Under the pieces are notes generated by a model that saw nothing but the letters and a program-made list of their open reading frames with translations, made no database searches and had not been told where the DNA came from. This document shows positions 8,373 to 16,212 of a stretch of DNA of 64,000 nt, piece after piece. Position 1 is the stretch's first letter. Each line of letters opens with the position of its first letter. Position numbers and translations under genes: made by a program. This DNA is from Pseudomonas siliginis (GTDB lineage Bacteria > Pseudomonadota > Gammaproteobacteria > Pseudomonadales > Pseudomonadaceae). Location of the stretch: assembly GCF_019145195.1 (NCBI RefSeq), contig NZ_JAHSTW010000004.1, forward strand, positions 248,001-312,000, written 5' to 3'.

Positions 8373-9266
8373 TTATTTTTTGTCGCGAATCGAGAAATTG
8401 GCCATGTGCTCAAGGCCCTTGATCAGCGCCGAGTGGTCCCAGTTGCTGCCACCGATGGCCGCGCAGGTGCTGAATACCTGCTGGGCATTGGCGGTGTTCG
8501 GCAGGTTGATGTTCAGCTCCTTGGCGCCTTGCAGGGCCAGGTTCAGGTCCTTCTGGTGCAGGCTGATGCGGAAGCCCGGGTCGAAGGTGCCTTTGATCAT
8601 GCGCTCGCCGTGCACTTCGAGAATCTTCGAAGAAGCGAAACCGCCCATCAGCGCTTCACGCACCTTGGCCGGATCGGCACCGTTTTTCGAGGCGAACAGC
8701 AGGGCTTCGGCAACGGCCTGGATGTTCAGCGCAACGATGATCTGGTTCGCCACTTTGGCGGTCTGACCATCGCCATTGCCACCAACCAGGGTGATGTTCT
8801 TGCCCATGGCCTGGAACAGCGGCAGGGCGCGTTCGAAGGCATCGGCGTCGCCACCGACCATGATGCTCAGGGTCGCGGCCTTGGCGCCGACTTCACCGCC
8901 GGACACTGGCGCGTCAAGGTATTGCGCGCCTTTCTCATTGATCTTGGCGGCGAAGGCTTTGGTCGCGGTCGGCGAAATCGAGCTCATGTCGATGACCACT
9001 TTGCCTTTGCCGATACCGGCGGCAACACCGTCGGCGCGGAACAGCACGTCATCGACCTGCGGGGTATCCGGAACCATGACGATGATGAATTCGGCTTCCT
9101 GCGCCACTTCACGCGGGTTGGCCAGGGCGACGGCGCCAGCGGCGACCAGATCGGCCGGGGCCGCGTCGTGGTGTTGCGACAGGAACAGGCTGTGACCGGC
9201 TTTCTGCAGGTTCGCCGCCATTGGGTGGCCCATGATGCCGGTGCCGATGAATCCGATTTTAGCCAT
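8373..9266 (-). CDS. glxR: Tartronate semialdehyde reductase
   Basis: 297 residues, matching the usual 290-300 for this beta-hydroxyacid dehydrogenase. It reduces tartronate semialdehyde to D-glycerate with NAD(P)H. MAKIGFIGTGIMGHPMAANL holds the Rossmann dinucleotide motif GxGxxG and the family signature. DAPVSGGEVGAKAATLSIMVGG is the substrate-binding block, and K in GNGDGQTAKVANQI is the catalytic lysine. I chose ATG 9266 because AGAGGA lies just upstream and because GFIGTG should sit within the first ten residues; the in-frame codon at 9299 would add eleven unlikely residues. Confidence 0.96.
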   Translation of the reverse strand: MAKIGFIGTGIMGHPMAANLQKAGHSLFLSQHHDAAPADLVAAGAVALANPREVAQEAEFIIVMVPDTPQVDDVLFRADGVAAGIGKGKVVIDMSSISPTATKAFAAKINEKGAQYLDAPVSGGEVGAKAATLSIMVGGDADAFERALPLFQAMGKNITLVGGNGDGQTAKVANQIIVALNIQAVAEALLFASKNGADPAKVREALMGGFASSKILEVHGERMIKGTFDPGFRISLHQKDLNLALQGAKELNINLPNTANAQQVFSTCAAIGGSNWDHSALIKGLEHMANFSIRDKK

Positions 9267-9319
9267 GAGAAAATCCTCTTGTTTTTGTCGTGCCCCCAAC
9301 CCATGGCTGGTGAGCTTTT

Positions 9320-9358
9320 GTGGCGAGGGGATTTATCCCCGTTGGGCAGCGCAGCTGC
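9320..9358. repeat. Single REP (family B) between hyi and glxR
   Basis: One copy of the TGTGGCGAGGGGATTTATCC element followed by a GGGCAGCGCAGCTGCCC hairpin. No inverted partner is present, so it is a singlet rather than a REPIN. Confidence 0.85.
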
Positions 9359-9385
9359 CCCAGATTTTTTGCAATGCGTGGTCAA

Positions 9386-10168
9386 TCAGATTGCGTTGTG
9401 TGATTTCAACCAACCCAGGCCCGCTTCGGTGGTGGTCAGCGGTTTGTACTCGCAACCAACCCAACCCTGATAACCGATGCGATCAAGGTGTTCGAACAGG
9501 AAGCGGTAGTTGATCTCACCAGTGCCCGGCTCGTTGCGCCCCGGGTTGTCCGCGAGCTGCACATGGTTGATCTCGCCCAGGTGCGATTGCAGGGTGCGGG
9601 CCAGATCGCCTTCCATGATTTGCATGTGGTAGATGTCGTATTGCAGGAACAGATTGGCGCTGCCGACCTGCTCGCGAATCGACAGGGCCTGCGCCGTGTT
9701 GTTCAGGTAGAAGCCGGGAATGTCGCGGGTGTTGATCGCTTCCATCACCAGTTTGATGCCCACCGCTTGCAGCTTGTCGGCGGCATATTTGAGGTTGGCG
9801 ACGAAGGTCTTTTCCACTGTGGCATCGTCAACGCCTTGCGGGCGGATACCGGCCAGGCAGTTGACCTGAGTGTTGCCCAGCACTTGCGCGTAGGCGATCG
9901 CCAGATCGACCCCGGCGCGGAATTCTTCGACCCGATCCGGCAGGCAGGCAATACCGCGCTCGCCCTTGGCCCAGTCACCGGCCGGCAGGTTGAACAGCAC
10001 TTGGGTCAGCCCGTTGGCCTCGAGTTTTGCCTTGATTTCAGCCGAGCTGAAGTCGTACGGGAACAGGTATTCCACGCCACTGAAACCGGCCTTGGCGGCG
10101 GCGTCGAAACGGGCAAGGAAATCCTGTTCGGTGAACAGCATGGACAGGTTGGCTGCGAAACGCGGCAT
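9386..10168 (-). CDS. hyi: Hydroxypyruvate isomerase
   Basis: 260 residues, a xylose-isomerase-like TIM barrel that interconverts hydroxypyruvate and tartronate semialdehyde. FAANLSMLFTEQDFLARFDAA, GFSGVEYLFPYD (metal/substrate side), LVMEAINTRDIPGFYL with the catalytic glutamate, FLQYDIYHMQIMEGDL and GCEYKP are the expected family blocks in the expected order. ATG 10168 follows GGGAGACCACC. Second gene of the gcl operon. Confidence 0.95.
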   Translation of the reverse strand: MPRFAANLSMLFTEQDFLARFDAAAKAGFSGVEYLFPYDFSSAEIKAKLEANGLTQVLFNLPAGDWAKGERGIACLPDRVEEFRAGVDLAIAYAQVLGNTQVNCLAGIRPQGVDDATVEKTFVANLKYAADKLQAVGIKLVMEAINTRDIPGFYLNNTAQALSIREQVGSANLFLQYDIYHMQIMEGDLARTLQSHLGEINHVQLADNPGRNEPGTGEINYRFLFEHLDRIGYQGWVGCEYKPLTTTEAGLGWLKSHNAI

Positions 10169-10198
10169 GGTGGTCTCCCGTAAATCTTGTGAGGATCC

Positions 10199-10363
10199 CC
10201 TGGGGGAGCGAGCTGTGGCGAGGGGATTTATCCCCGTTCGGCTGCGAAGCAGTCGTAAACCATTGTATGCGGTGTACCTGATACGCCGCGGTTTCAGGTT
10301 TTGAGGCCGCTTCGCGCCCTAACGGGGATAAATCCCCTCACCACACAGGCTCGCTCCCGCAGG
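10199..10363. repeat. Family-B REP pair nested in family-A REP halves
   Basis: At the outside are GGGAGCGAGCT (10203 onward) and its partner AGGCTCGCTCCCGCAGG (ending 10363). These look like two truncated arms of the GTGGGAGCGAGCCTGCTCG family. Between them lies a complete inverted pair of the GTGGCGAGGGGATTTATCCCC family (10214-10345). It lies between gcl and hyi in the operon. The order suggests that one REP inserted into another. Confidence 0.85.
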
Positions 10364-10378
10364 GAGAGCGGTCAGCAG

Positions 10379-12154
10379 TTAATCAAGCAGCGAAATCGCC
10401 GTCGGCGCGTCATTGCCGACCAGTGCCAGGTCTTCGAACTCGTTGACCGCGTTGATCTCGGTACCCATGGAGATGTTGGTCACACGCTCCAGAATGATCT
10501 CGACGATCACCGGCACCTTGAACTCTTCGATCATCTGTTCGGCCTTGCGCAGGGCTGGGGCGATTTCCGACGGTTCGAACACACGCAGCGCCTTGCAGCC
10601 GAGGCCCTCGGCGACTGCGATGTGGTCAACCCCGTAACCGTTGAGTTCCGGCGCATTCAGGTTATCGAAGGACAGCTGCACGCAGTAGTCCATTTCGAAC
10701 CCGCGCTGGGCCTGACGGATCAGGCCCAGGTACGAGTTGTTCACCACGACGTGGATGTACGGCAGTTTGAACTGAGCGCCGACCGCCAGTTCTTCGATCA
10801 TGAACTGGAAATCATAGTCCCCCGACAGGGCCACGACTTTGCGGTTCGGATCGGCCTTCACCACGCCCAGCGCCGCCGGAATGGTCCAGCCCAACGGGCC
10901 GGCCTGACCGCAGTTGATCCAGTGACGCGGCTTGTAGACGTGCAGGAACTGCGCGCCGGCAATCTGCGACAGACCAATGGTGCTGACGTAGCAGGTGTCC
11001 TTGCCGAACACTTGGTTCATTTCTTCGTAAACGCGCTGCGGCTTGACCGGCACGTTGTCGAAGTGGGTCTTGCGATGCAGGCTGGCCTTGCGCTGCTGGC
11101 AATCCTGCAGCCAAGCGCTGCGGTTCTTCAGCTTGCCGGCGGCTTGCCATTCACGGGCGACTTCGATGAACACAGTCAGCGCTGCGGCGGCGTCGGAAAC
11201 GATGCCCAGATCCGGGGTGAACACACGACCGATCTGCGTGCCTTCGATGTCGACGTGAATGAACTTGCGACCTTCGGTGTAGACATCCACCGAACCGGTG
11301 TGGCGGTTGGCCCAGCGGTTACCAATGCCCAGCACTACGTCGGATTTCAGCATCGTCGCGTTGCCGTAACGGTGCGAAGTCTGCAGACCGACCATGCCGA
11401 CCATCAGCGGGTGATCGTCAGGGATGGTGCCCCAGCCCATCAGGGTAGGGATGACCGGAATGCCGGTCAGCTCGGCGAACTCGACCAGCAGGTCGCTGGC
11501 GTCGGCGTTGATGATGCCGCCGCCGGCCACCAGCAATGGACGCTCGGCCTGATCCAGCAGCGCCAGCGCCTTCTCGACCTGCACGCGGGTTGCGGTCGGT
11601 TTGGCCAATGGCAGCGGTTGGTAAGCGTCGATGTCGAATTCGATCTCGGCCATCTGCACGTCGAACGGCAGGTCGATCAGTACAGGGCCTGGACGGCCGG
11701 AGCGCATTTCATAAAAGGCTTTCTGGAACGCGTAAGGCACCTGGCCCGGCTCCAGAACCGTGGTTGCCCACTTGGTCACTGGCTTGACGATGCTGGTGAT
11801 GTCGACAGCCTGGAAATCTTCCTTGTGCATCCGGGCGCGGGGTGCTTGCCCGGTGATGCAGAGGATTGGAATCGAGTCGGCCGAGGCGCTGTAGAGCCCG
11901 GTGACCATGTCGGTACCGGCAGGGCCGGAAGTACCGATGCACACGCCGATGTTGCCGGCCTTGGTGCGGGTGTAGCCCTCGGCCATGTGCGAGGCGCCTT
12001 CAACGTGGCGAGCAAGGACGTGATCGATGCCACCAACCTTCTGCAAGGCGGAGTACAGCGGGTTGATCGCTGCGCCCGGGATGCCAAAAGCGGTATCAAC
12101 CCCTTCGCGGCGCATCACCAGAACGGCGGCTTCGATTGCTCTCATTTTGCTCAT
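10379..12154 (-). CDS. gcl: Glyoxylate carboligase
   Basis: 591 residues, the normal length. This thiamine-diphosphate enzyme condenses two glyoxylate molecules to tartronate semialdehyde and CO2. Visible are [19 protein letters not shown] at the start, [14 protein letters not shown], the glyoxylate-specific lack of the usual catalytic glutamate region ([15 protein letters not shown]), [13 protein letters not shown], and the ThDP/Mg segment [14 protein letters not shown] then [12 protein letters not shown] 12154 has AAAGAGGC upstream and gives the known N-terminus; longer in-frame starts would run through the promoter. First gene of gcl-hyi-glxR-ttuD-pyk, expressed away from the two palindromes at 12182 and 12320. 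Confidence 0.97.
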   Translation of the reverse strand: MSKMRAIEAAVLVMRREGVDTAFGIPGAAINPLYSALQKVGGIDHVLARHVEGASHMAEGYTRTKAGNIGVCIGTSGPAGTDMVTGLYSASADSIPILCITGQAPRARMHKEDFQAVDITSIVKPVTKWATTVLEPGQVPYAFQKAFYEMRSGRPGPVLIDLPFDVQMAEIEFDIDAYQPLPLAKPTATRVQVEKALALLDQAERPLLVAGGGIINADASDLLVEFAELTGIPVIPTLMGWGTIPDDHPLMVGMVGLQTSHRYGNATMLKSDVVLGIGNRWANRHTGSVDVYTEGRKFIHVDIEGTQIGRVFTPDLGIVSDAAAALTVFIEVAREWQAAGKLKNRSAWLQDCQQRKASLHRKTHFDNVPVKPQRVYEEMNQVFGKDTCYVSTIGLSQIAGAQFLHVYKPRHWINCGQAGPLGWTIPAALGVVKADPNRKVVALSGDYDFQFMIEELAVGAQFKLPYIHVVVNNSYLGLIRQAQRGFEMDYCVQLSFDNLNAPELNGYGVDHIAVAEGLGCKALRVFEPSEIAPALRKAEQMIEEFKVPVIVEIILERVTNISMGTEINAVNEFEDLALVGNDAPTAISLLD

Positions 12155-12181
12155 GGTTTTGTGCCTCTTTACGTTTTGTAA

Positions 12182-12191
12182 TTGTATACAA
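12182..12191. promoter_or_regulatory. TTGTATACAA palindrome, gcl-proximal operator candidate
   Basis: A perfect 10-bp palindrome 28 bases upstream of the gcl start codon. An identical copy lies 138 bp away at 12320. The core GTATAC inside flanking A/T matches operators of FCD/FadR-type GntR regulators. In P. putida, GclR represses the gcl operon; I infer a GclR-like protein here. Confidence 0.6.
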
Positions 12192-12319
12192 GTGGCTTTG
12201 CGCAGAGTGTATTCACGGCGGACGGCGCAGGTCAATCCATTTTCTCAAGCGCCTGTTTCATTCGTCGGAAGCCCGCTGTGCTGTGGCTTTTCGTCGCATG
12301 TGGCGCTTTTCGATAATTA

Positions 12320-12329
12320 TTGTATACAA
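12320..12329. promoter_or_regulatory. TTGTATACAA palindrome, glcG-proximal operator candidate
   Basis: Second identical 10-bp palindrome, about 94 bases before the glcG-like gene and flanked by A/T-rich sequence. It could serve the divergent promoter or pair with the first copy through looping. Confidence 0.6.
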
Positions 12330-12422
12330 AAAAATAACTCATTGTGTTCTATTTGTGTCATCGGACTGCGGCACGAACGCGCAGTCCCACGACTTTCCCT
12401 ATAACAAAATGAGGACGGCACC

Positions 12423-12863
12423 ATGAGCGCTTTAACCTTGAAAGTCGCAGTCAACCTGGTCAGCGAAGCCATCAACGCAGGACGCGGTATCAACGCCGCA
12501 CCGCTGACCATCGCGGTACTCGATAACGGCGGCCACCTGATCGCCCTGCAACGCGAAGACGGCGCCAGCCTGCTGCGCCCCGACATCGCCATCGGCAAAG
12601 CCTGGGGCGCCATCGCCTTGGGTAAAGGCTCACGCCTGCTCGCCCAGGACGCCCAACAACGCCCGGCGTTTTTTTCTTCGTTGAACAGCATGGGGCAGGG
12701 CAGCGTTGTGCCGGCACCGGGTGGGGTGTTGATTCGCAACCAGGCCGGTGAAGTGCTGGGCGCGATCGGGATCAGTGGGGATTTGTCGGATGTGGATGAG
12801 CAGGTGGCGATCAGAGCGGTGGAAGCGCTGGATTTGAGGGCGGATGGTGGGGTGGCTGTTTGA
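12423..12863 (+). CDS. GlcG/HbpS-family protein (DUF336)
   Basis: 146 residues of the GlcG/HbpS/PduO-C fold. LTIAVLDNGGHLIALQREDGA, RPDIAIGKAWGAIALG, VPAPGGVLIRN and GAIGISGDLSDVDEQVAIRA are the conserved blocks. Members bind haem or corrinoid in other systems, while the GlcG role beside glycolate/glyoxylate genes is unresolved. It diverges from gcl and shares the region with both TTGTATACAA sites, so it is probably regulated together with the glyoxylate pathway. ATG 12423 begins directly after AATGAGGACGGCACC. Confidence 0.88.
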   Translation: MSALTLKVAVNLVSEAINAGRGINAAPLTIAVLDNGGHLIALQREDGASLLRPDIAIGKAWGAIALGKGSRLLAQDAQQRPAFFSSLNSMGQGSVVPAPGGVLIRNQAGEVLGAIGISGDLSDVDEQVAIRAVEALDLRADGGVAV

Positions 12864-12882
12864 ATGTCAGTGTCTGAATAAC

Positions 12883-12980
12883 CGCTTTCGCGAGCAGGCT
12901 CGCTCCCCCATTGGATCAGGGTTGGACACAAAATGTCTGAACACCTGAAGCCCCCTGTGGGAGCGAGCCTGCTCGCGAAT
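12883..12980. repeat. REP pair (family A) upstream of RAYT gene
   Basis: CGCTTTCGCGAGCAGGCTCG and GTGGGAGCGAGCCTGCTCGC face outward-in about 95 bases before the RAYT start. Together with the downstream pair it brackets the transposase gene. Confidence 0.95.
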
Positions 12981-13075
12981 AGGATCTGCGCTACACATCT
13001 TGCTAAAAGTCTGGCGCTCCCTTTGCCATCTCCACGGCTAGCCTTCTCATGATCAACATATGAGAAGGCAACGGA

Positions 13076-13534
13076 ATGCCGGGTTTATCTGCTTCACATC
13101 GCTTGCGCATCGGACGCTATTCAGAACACAACCGCATTTACATTCTGACCGCCAATACCGCCGGGAGAGAACCTGTATTCAGCGATTTCTTCCTCGGCAG
13201 ATTGCTTGTAAACCAATTTCGGGCAGCTGAGGAAACGGGATTGGCCAATTCTCTGGCTTGGGTCGTAATGCCAGATCATTTTCACTGGCTGATTGAATTG
13301 AAGAGTGGCTCGCTCGGCGAATTGATGCAGCGAACTAAATCCCTCAGCACCAAAGCGGTAAAGCTTTCGACCGGTAGAAAGTCCAGCCTTTGGCAACCTG
13401 GCTTCCATGACCGGGCACTGCGTAAAGAGGAGAATCTGGTGAAGATGGCTCGGTATGTCATTGCCAACCCATTGCGGGCAGGGCTGGTCAAAAGCCTTGG
13501 CGACTATCCGTTGTGGGATTCGATCTGGTTATGA
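13076..13534 (+). CDS. REP-associated tyrosine transposase (RAYT, TnpA-REP)
   Basis: 152 residues of the Y1 HUH single-strand transposase family that is domesticated around REP elements. The HUH motif is MPDHFHWL with H68 and H70, and the catalytic tyrosine is Y127 in MARYVIANPLRAGLV, the hallmark order for RAYTs. WQPGFHDRALR between them is also typical. The gene is intact and is bracketed by family-A REP pairs, its likely substrates, at 12883-12980 and 13557-13624. RAYTs are single-copy and do not carry IS ends. Start ATG 13076 follows GAGAAGGCAACGG. Confidence 0.95.
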   Translation: MPGLSASHRLRIGRYSEHNRIYILTANTAGREPVFSDFFLGRLLVNQFRAAEETGLANSLAWVVMPDHFHWLIELKSGSLGELMQRTKSLSTKAVKLSTGRKSSLWQPGFHDRALRKEENLVKMARYVIANPLRAGLVKSLGDYPLWDSIWL

Positions 13535-13556
13535 GTTGAGATCTGCGGTGCGGCCA

Positions 13557-13624
13557 TTCGCGAGCAGGCTCGCTCCCACAGGGGAATGCATTCCAAATAC
13601 GGGAGCGAGCCTGCTCGCGAAGCG
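13557..13624. repeat. REP pair (family A) downstream of RAYT gene
   Basis: Inverted copies of the element with a short spacer between the convergent RAYT and TetR genes. Confidence 0.95.
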
Positions 13625-13636
13625 GTTCCCCCGATC

Positions 13637-14245
13637 TCACCGATCCGGCTCACACCCCTTCAACACCAACCGGATAATCGTCTGCGCCGCCGCTTCATAA
13701 TCGGCTTCATCAAGTTTGTCCTTCCCGGTCACTGCGGAAATCTGCCAGTCGAAGTCGGCGTAGGTCTGGGTCGCGGCCCAGATGCTGAACATCAGGTGGT
13801 TGGGGTCGATCGGGGCGATCTGGCCGCGGTCGATCCAGCTCTGGATGCAGGCGATGTTGTGCTTGGCCTGGGCATTTAGCTGCTCGACCAGGTCGGCGCT
13901 CAGGTGCGGGGCGCCGTGCATGATTTCGCTGGCGAACACCTTGGAGGCGTAGGGCAGGTCGCGGGAGATGCGGATCTTCGAGCGGATGTAGCCGCTCAGC
14001 ACTTCGCTCGGCACACCGTCCGGGTTGAACGGGGTCGAGGCCTGCAGAATCGGCTCGATGATGCTTTCCAGCACCTCGCGATAGAGGTTTTCCTTGGATT
14101 TGAAGTAGTAATAGACGTTGGGCTTGGGCAATCCCGCCTTGGCGGCGATGTCGCTGGTTTTGGTCGCCGCGAAGCCCTTGTCGGCAAACTCTTCGCTGGC
14201 GGCGCGCAGGATCAGTTCTTTGTTACGCTCGCGGATTGTGCTCAT
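13637..14245 (-). CDS. TetR-family regulator, RutR-like
   Basis: 202 residues. The N-terminal 60 form the TetR helix-turn-helix: [44 protein letters not shown]. The C-terminal domain ([25 protein letters not shown], then [29 protein letters not shown]) matches the RutR/YcdC ligand domain, which in E. coli senses uracil and thymine. The ligand here may be a pyrimidine or related compound, but no rut or pyd gene is visible, so this is inference. I chose ATG 14245 ([10 protein letters not shown]) because earlier codons add a non-conserved tail. Confidence 0.88.
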   Translation of the reverse strand: MSTIRERNKELILRAASEEFADKGFAATKTSDIAAKAGLPKPNVYYYFKSKENLYREVLESIIEPILQASTPFNPDGVPSEVLSGYIRSKIRISRDLPYASKVFASEIMHGAPHLSADLVEQLNAQAKHNIACIQSWIDRGQIAPIDPNHLMFSIWAATQTYADFDWQISAVTGKDKLDEADYEAAAQTIIRLVLKGCEPDR

Positions 14246-14380
14246 AAACCCGGTGGTTCCTTGCCTGTTCTGGCGGTGGCGCATGGTAGCACCGGCCTTG
14301 AGCGGCGCTCAACAATGCAGCCTGTGGCCGGCGGTCGCGTTATGCTTGGCAACATTCATACACAGAAGGAAACAGGATTC

Positions 14381-15295
14381 ATGGCAGGAAGCAGTTTGCT
14401 GGTGCTGATCGATGACATCGCCACCGTTCTGGATGACGTTGCGTTGATGACCAAGATGGCCGCGAAGAAGACCGCCGGGGTGCTCGGTGATGATCTGGCG
14501 CTCAATGCCCAGCAGGTTTCGGGCGTGCGCGCCGAGCGGGAAATTCCCGTGGTCTGGGCGGTGGCCAAGGGCTCGTTCGTCAACAAACTGATCCTCGTGC
14601 CGTCGGCATTGGCGATCAGCGCTTTCGTACCGTGGCTGGTGACGCCGCTGTTGATGGTCGGCGGCGCGTACTTGTGTTTCGAGGGTTTTGAAAAACTCGC
14701 GCACAAGTTTCTGCACAGCAAAGAGGAAGACGAGGCAGAACACGCACAGTTGACCGAAGCAGTGGCCGATCCGGCGACCGATCTGGTGGCGTTCGAGAAG
14801 GACAAGATCAAAGGCGCGATCCGCACTGACTTCATTCTCTCGGCAGAAATCATTGCGATCACCCTCGGCACCGTGGCTGATGCCTCGCTGACTCAGCAAG
14901 TGGTCGTCATGTCCGGCATCGCCATTGTCATGACCGTGGGCGTTTACGGTTTGGTGGCGGGCATCGTCAAACTCGACGACCTGGGGCTGTGGCTGACGCA
15001 GAAACCCGGGCAGATGGCGAAAAAGATCGGCGGCGGCATTCTCAGTGCCGCGCCGTACATGATGAAAACCCTGTCGGTGGTCGGTACGGCGGCGATGTTC
15101 CTGGTCGGCGGTGGCATCCTGACCCACGGCGTGCCGGTGCTGCATCACTGGATCGAAGGTGTCGGCGCAGCGGCAGGGAGCGCCGGGTTCGCCGTGCCGA
15201 TGCTGCTCAATGGTGTCGCGGGGATTATTGCCGGGGCTGTGGTGTTGGCGGTGGTTTCGGTCGTAGGCAAGCTCTGGAAAGCGCTGAAGGGTTAA
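14381..15295 (+). CDS. DUF808 family inner-membrane protein (YedI-like)
   Basis: 304 residues. The N-terminus [46 protein letters not shown] is the DUF808 hallmark. Hydrophobic segments follow at about 75-100, 155-200, 225-260 and 275-300, with a charged cytoplasmic loop between the first ones. E. coli YedI has no established function. Start ATG 14381 follows AGAAGGAAACAGG; earlier in-frame codons overlap the TetR promoter region. Stands alone, closed by a REP pair. Confidence 0.9.
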   Translation: MAGSSLLVLIDDIATVLDDVALMTKMAAKKTAGVLGDDLALNAQQVSGVRAEREIPVVWAVAKGSFVNKLILVPSALAISAFVPWLVTPLLMVGGAYLCFEGFEKLAHKFLHSKEEDEAEHAQLTEAVADPATDLVAFEKDKIKGAIRTDFILSAEIIAITLGTVADASLTQQVVVMSGIAIVMTVGVYGLVAGIVKLDDLGLWLTQKPGQMAKKIGGGILSAAPYMMKTLSVVGTAAMFLVGGGILTHGVPVLHHWIEGVGAAAGSAGFAVPMLLNGVAGIIAGAVVLAVVSVVGKLWKALKG

Positions 15296-15313
15296 TCAGC
15301 AACACATAACAAA

Positions 15314-15404
15314 TGTGGGAGCGAGCCTGCTCGCGAATGCGGTAGTCCAGTCAATAATTGATAAAGACTGATACTCCGCGTTCGCGAGCAGGCTCGCTCC
15401 CACA
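15314..15404. repeat. REP pair (family A)
   Basis: Inverted copies between the convergent DUF808 and mlaA genes. Confidence 0.95.
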
Positions 15405-15423
15405 GTGTTTTGCGGCAGCCGAT

Positions 15424-16212
15424 TTACTCGGCGATCTGCAACTTGCGCGCCTCGGTGTAGACGTACCGCACTTTCTCGTACTCGAACGGCGAGTTCATCT
15501 GGCCGTAGCGGAAGCTGGTCTGGTAGCGCTTGTCGATTGCACGCAAGGCCCAGACTTCCGGGTGGTTGGAGCTGACTTCCGCGACGTTGAGGAAGTTGAT
15601 CGCGGTGTCGGCGGTGTAATCCACGGCCAGACCTGCGGTGTCGCGGATGTTCGACGGGCCGAAGATCGGCAGTACGAAGTAGGCACCGCCCGGTACGCCG
15701 TAGAAGCCCAGGGTCTGACCGAAGTCTTCGTTCTGGCGCGGCAGGCCCATGGCGGTGGCCGGGTCCCACAGGCCGGCGATGCCGATCGTGGTGTTGAGCA
15801 GCAGGCGCGCGGTGGTTTCCATCGAGCGCTGGCCCTTGAACTGCAACAGGCTGTTGACCAGGTTCGGCACGTCGCCAATGTTGTTGAAGAAGTTGCTCAC
15901 CCCGGTACGCACGAAGCTTGGCGTGATGTAGCGATAGCCATCGACCACTGGAAGGAACACCCACTGGTCGAAGCGGTAGTTGAAGTGGTAGACCCGGCGG
16001 TTCCACGATTCCAGCGGGTCATAGACGTTCAGCGCATTGAGCGTGGAGCGTTCGAATTCGCGCTGATCCAGGCCCGGGTTGAACTTGAGTTTGGTCAGCG
16101 GCTGCTTGAAGCCGTCGCTGTCGACCACCACCGGTGCATCGGCTTTACTGTTGTCGGCCTGGGCCACGCCTGCACAGAGGAACGCTGCAATCAGCAGGAG
16201 ATATTTAGCCAC
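15424..16212 (-). CDS. mlaA: MlaA/VacJ outer-membrane phospholipid-transport protein
   Basis: 262 residues. MlaA sits in the outer membrane with porins and removes misplaced phospholipid from the outer leaflet, handing it to MlaC. Family blocks are YDPLESWNRRVYHFNYRFDQWV, VRTGVSNFFNNIGDVPNLVNSLLQ, TTIGIAGLWDPATAMGL, EDFGQTLGFYGVPGGAYFVLPIFGPSNIRD and AVDYTADT. The N-terminus reads MAKYLLLIAAFLCAGVAQA, which looks like a signal-peptidase-I site rather than a lipobox, since Leu precedes the only Cys. So this copy may not be lipidated, unlike E. coli MlaA. Its start lies inside the end of the upstream hydrolase gene (8-base overlap). Confidence 0.95.
   Translation of the reverse strand: MAKYLLLIAAFLCAGVAQADNSKADAPVVVDSDGFKQPLTKLKFNPGLDQREFERSTLNALNVYDPLESWNRRVYHFNYRFDQWVFLPVVDGYRYITPSFVRTGVSNFFNNIGDVPNLVNSLLQFKGQRSMETTARLLLNTTIGIAGLWDPATAMGLPRQNEDFGQTLGFYGVPGGAYFVLPIFGPSNIRDTAGLAVDYTADTAINFLNVAEVSSNHPEVWALRAIDKRYQTSFRYGQMNSPFEYEKVRYVYTEARKLQIAE

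Noticed and set aside
10301..12181. 626-codon plus-strand frame opposite gcl
   Set aside because: Antisense shadow of a full-length, well conserved enzyme.
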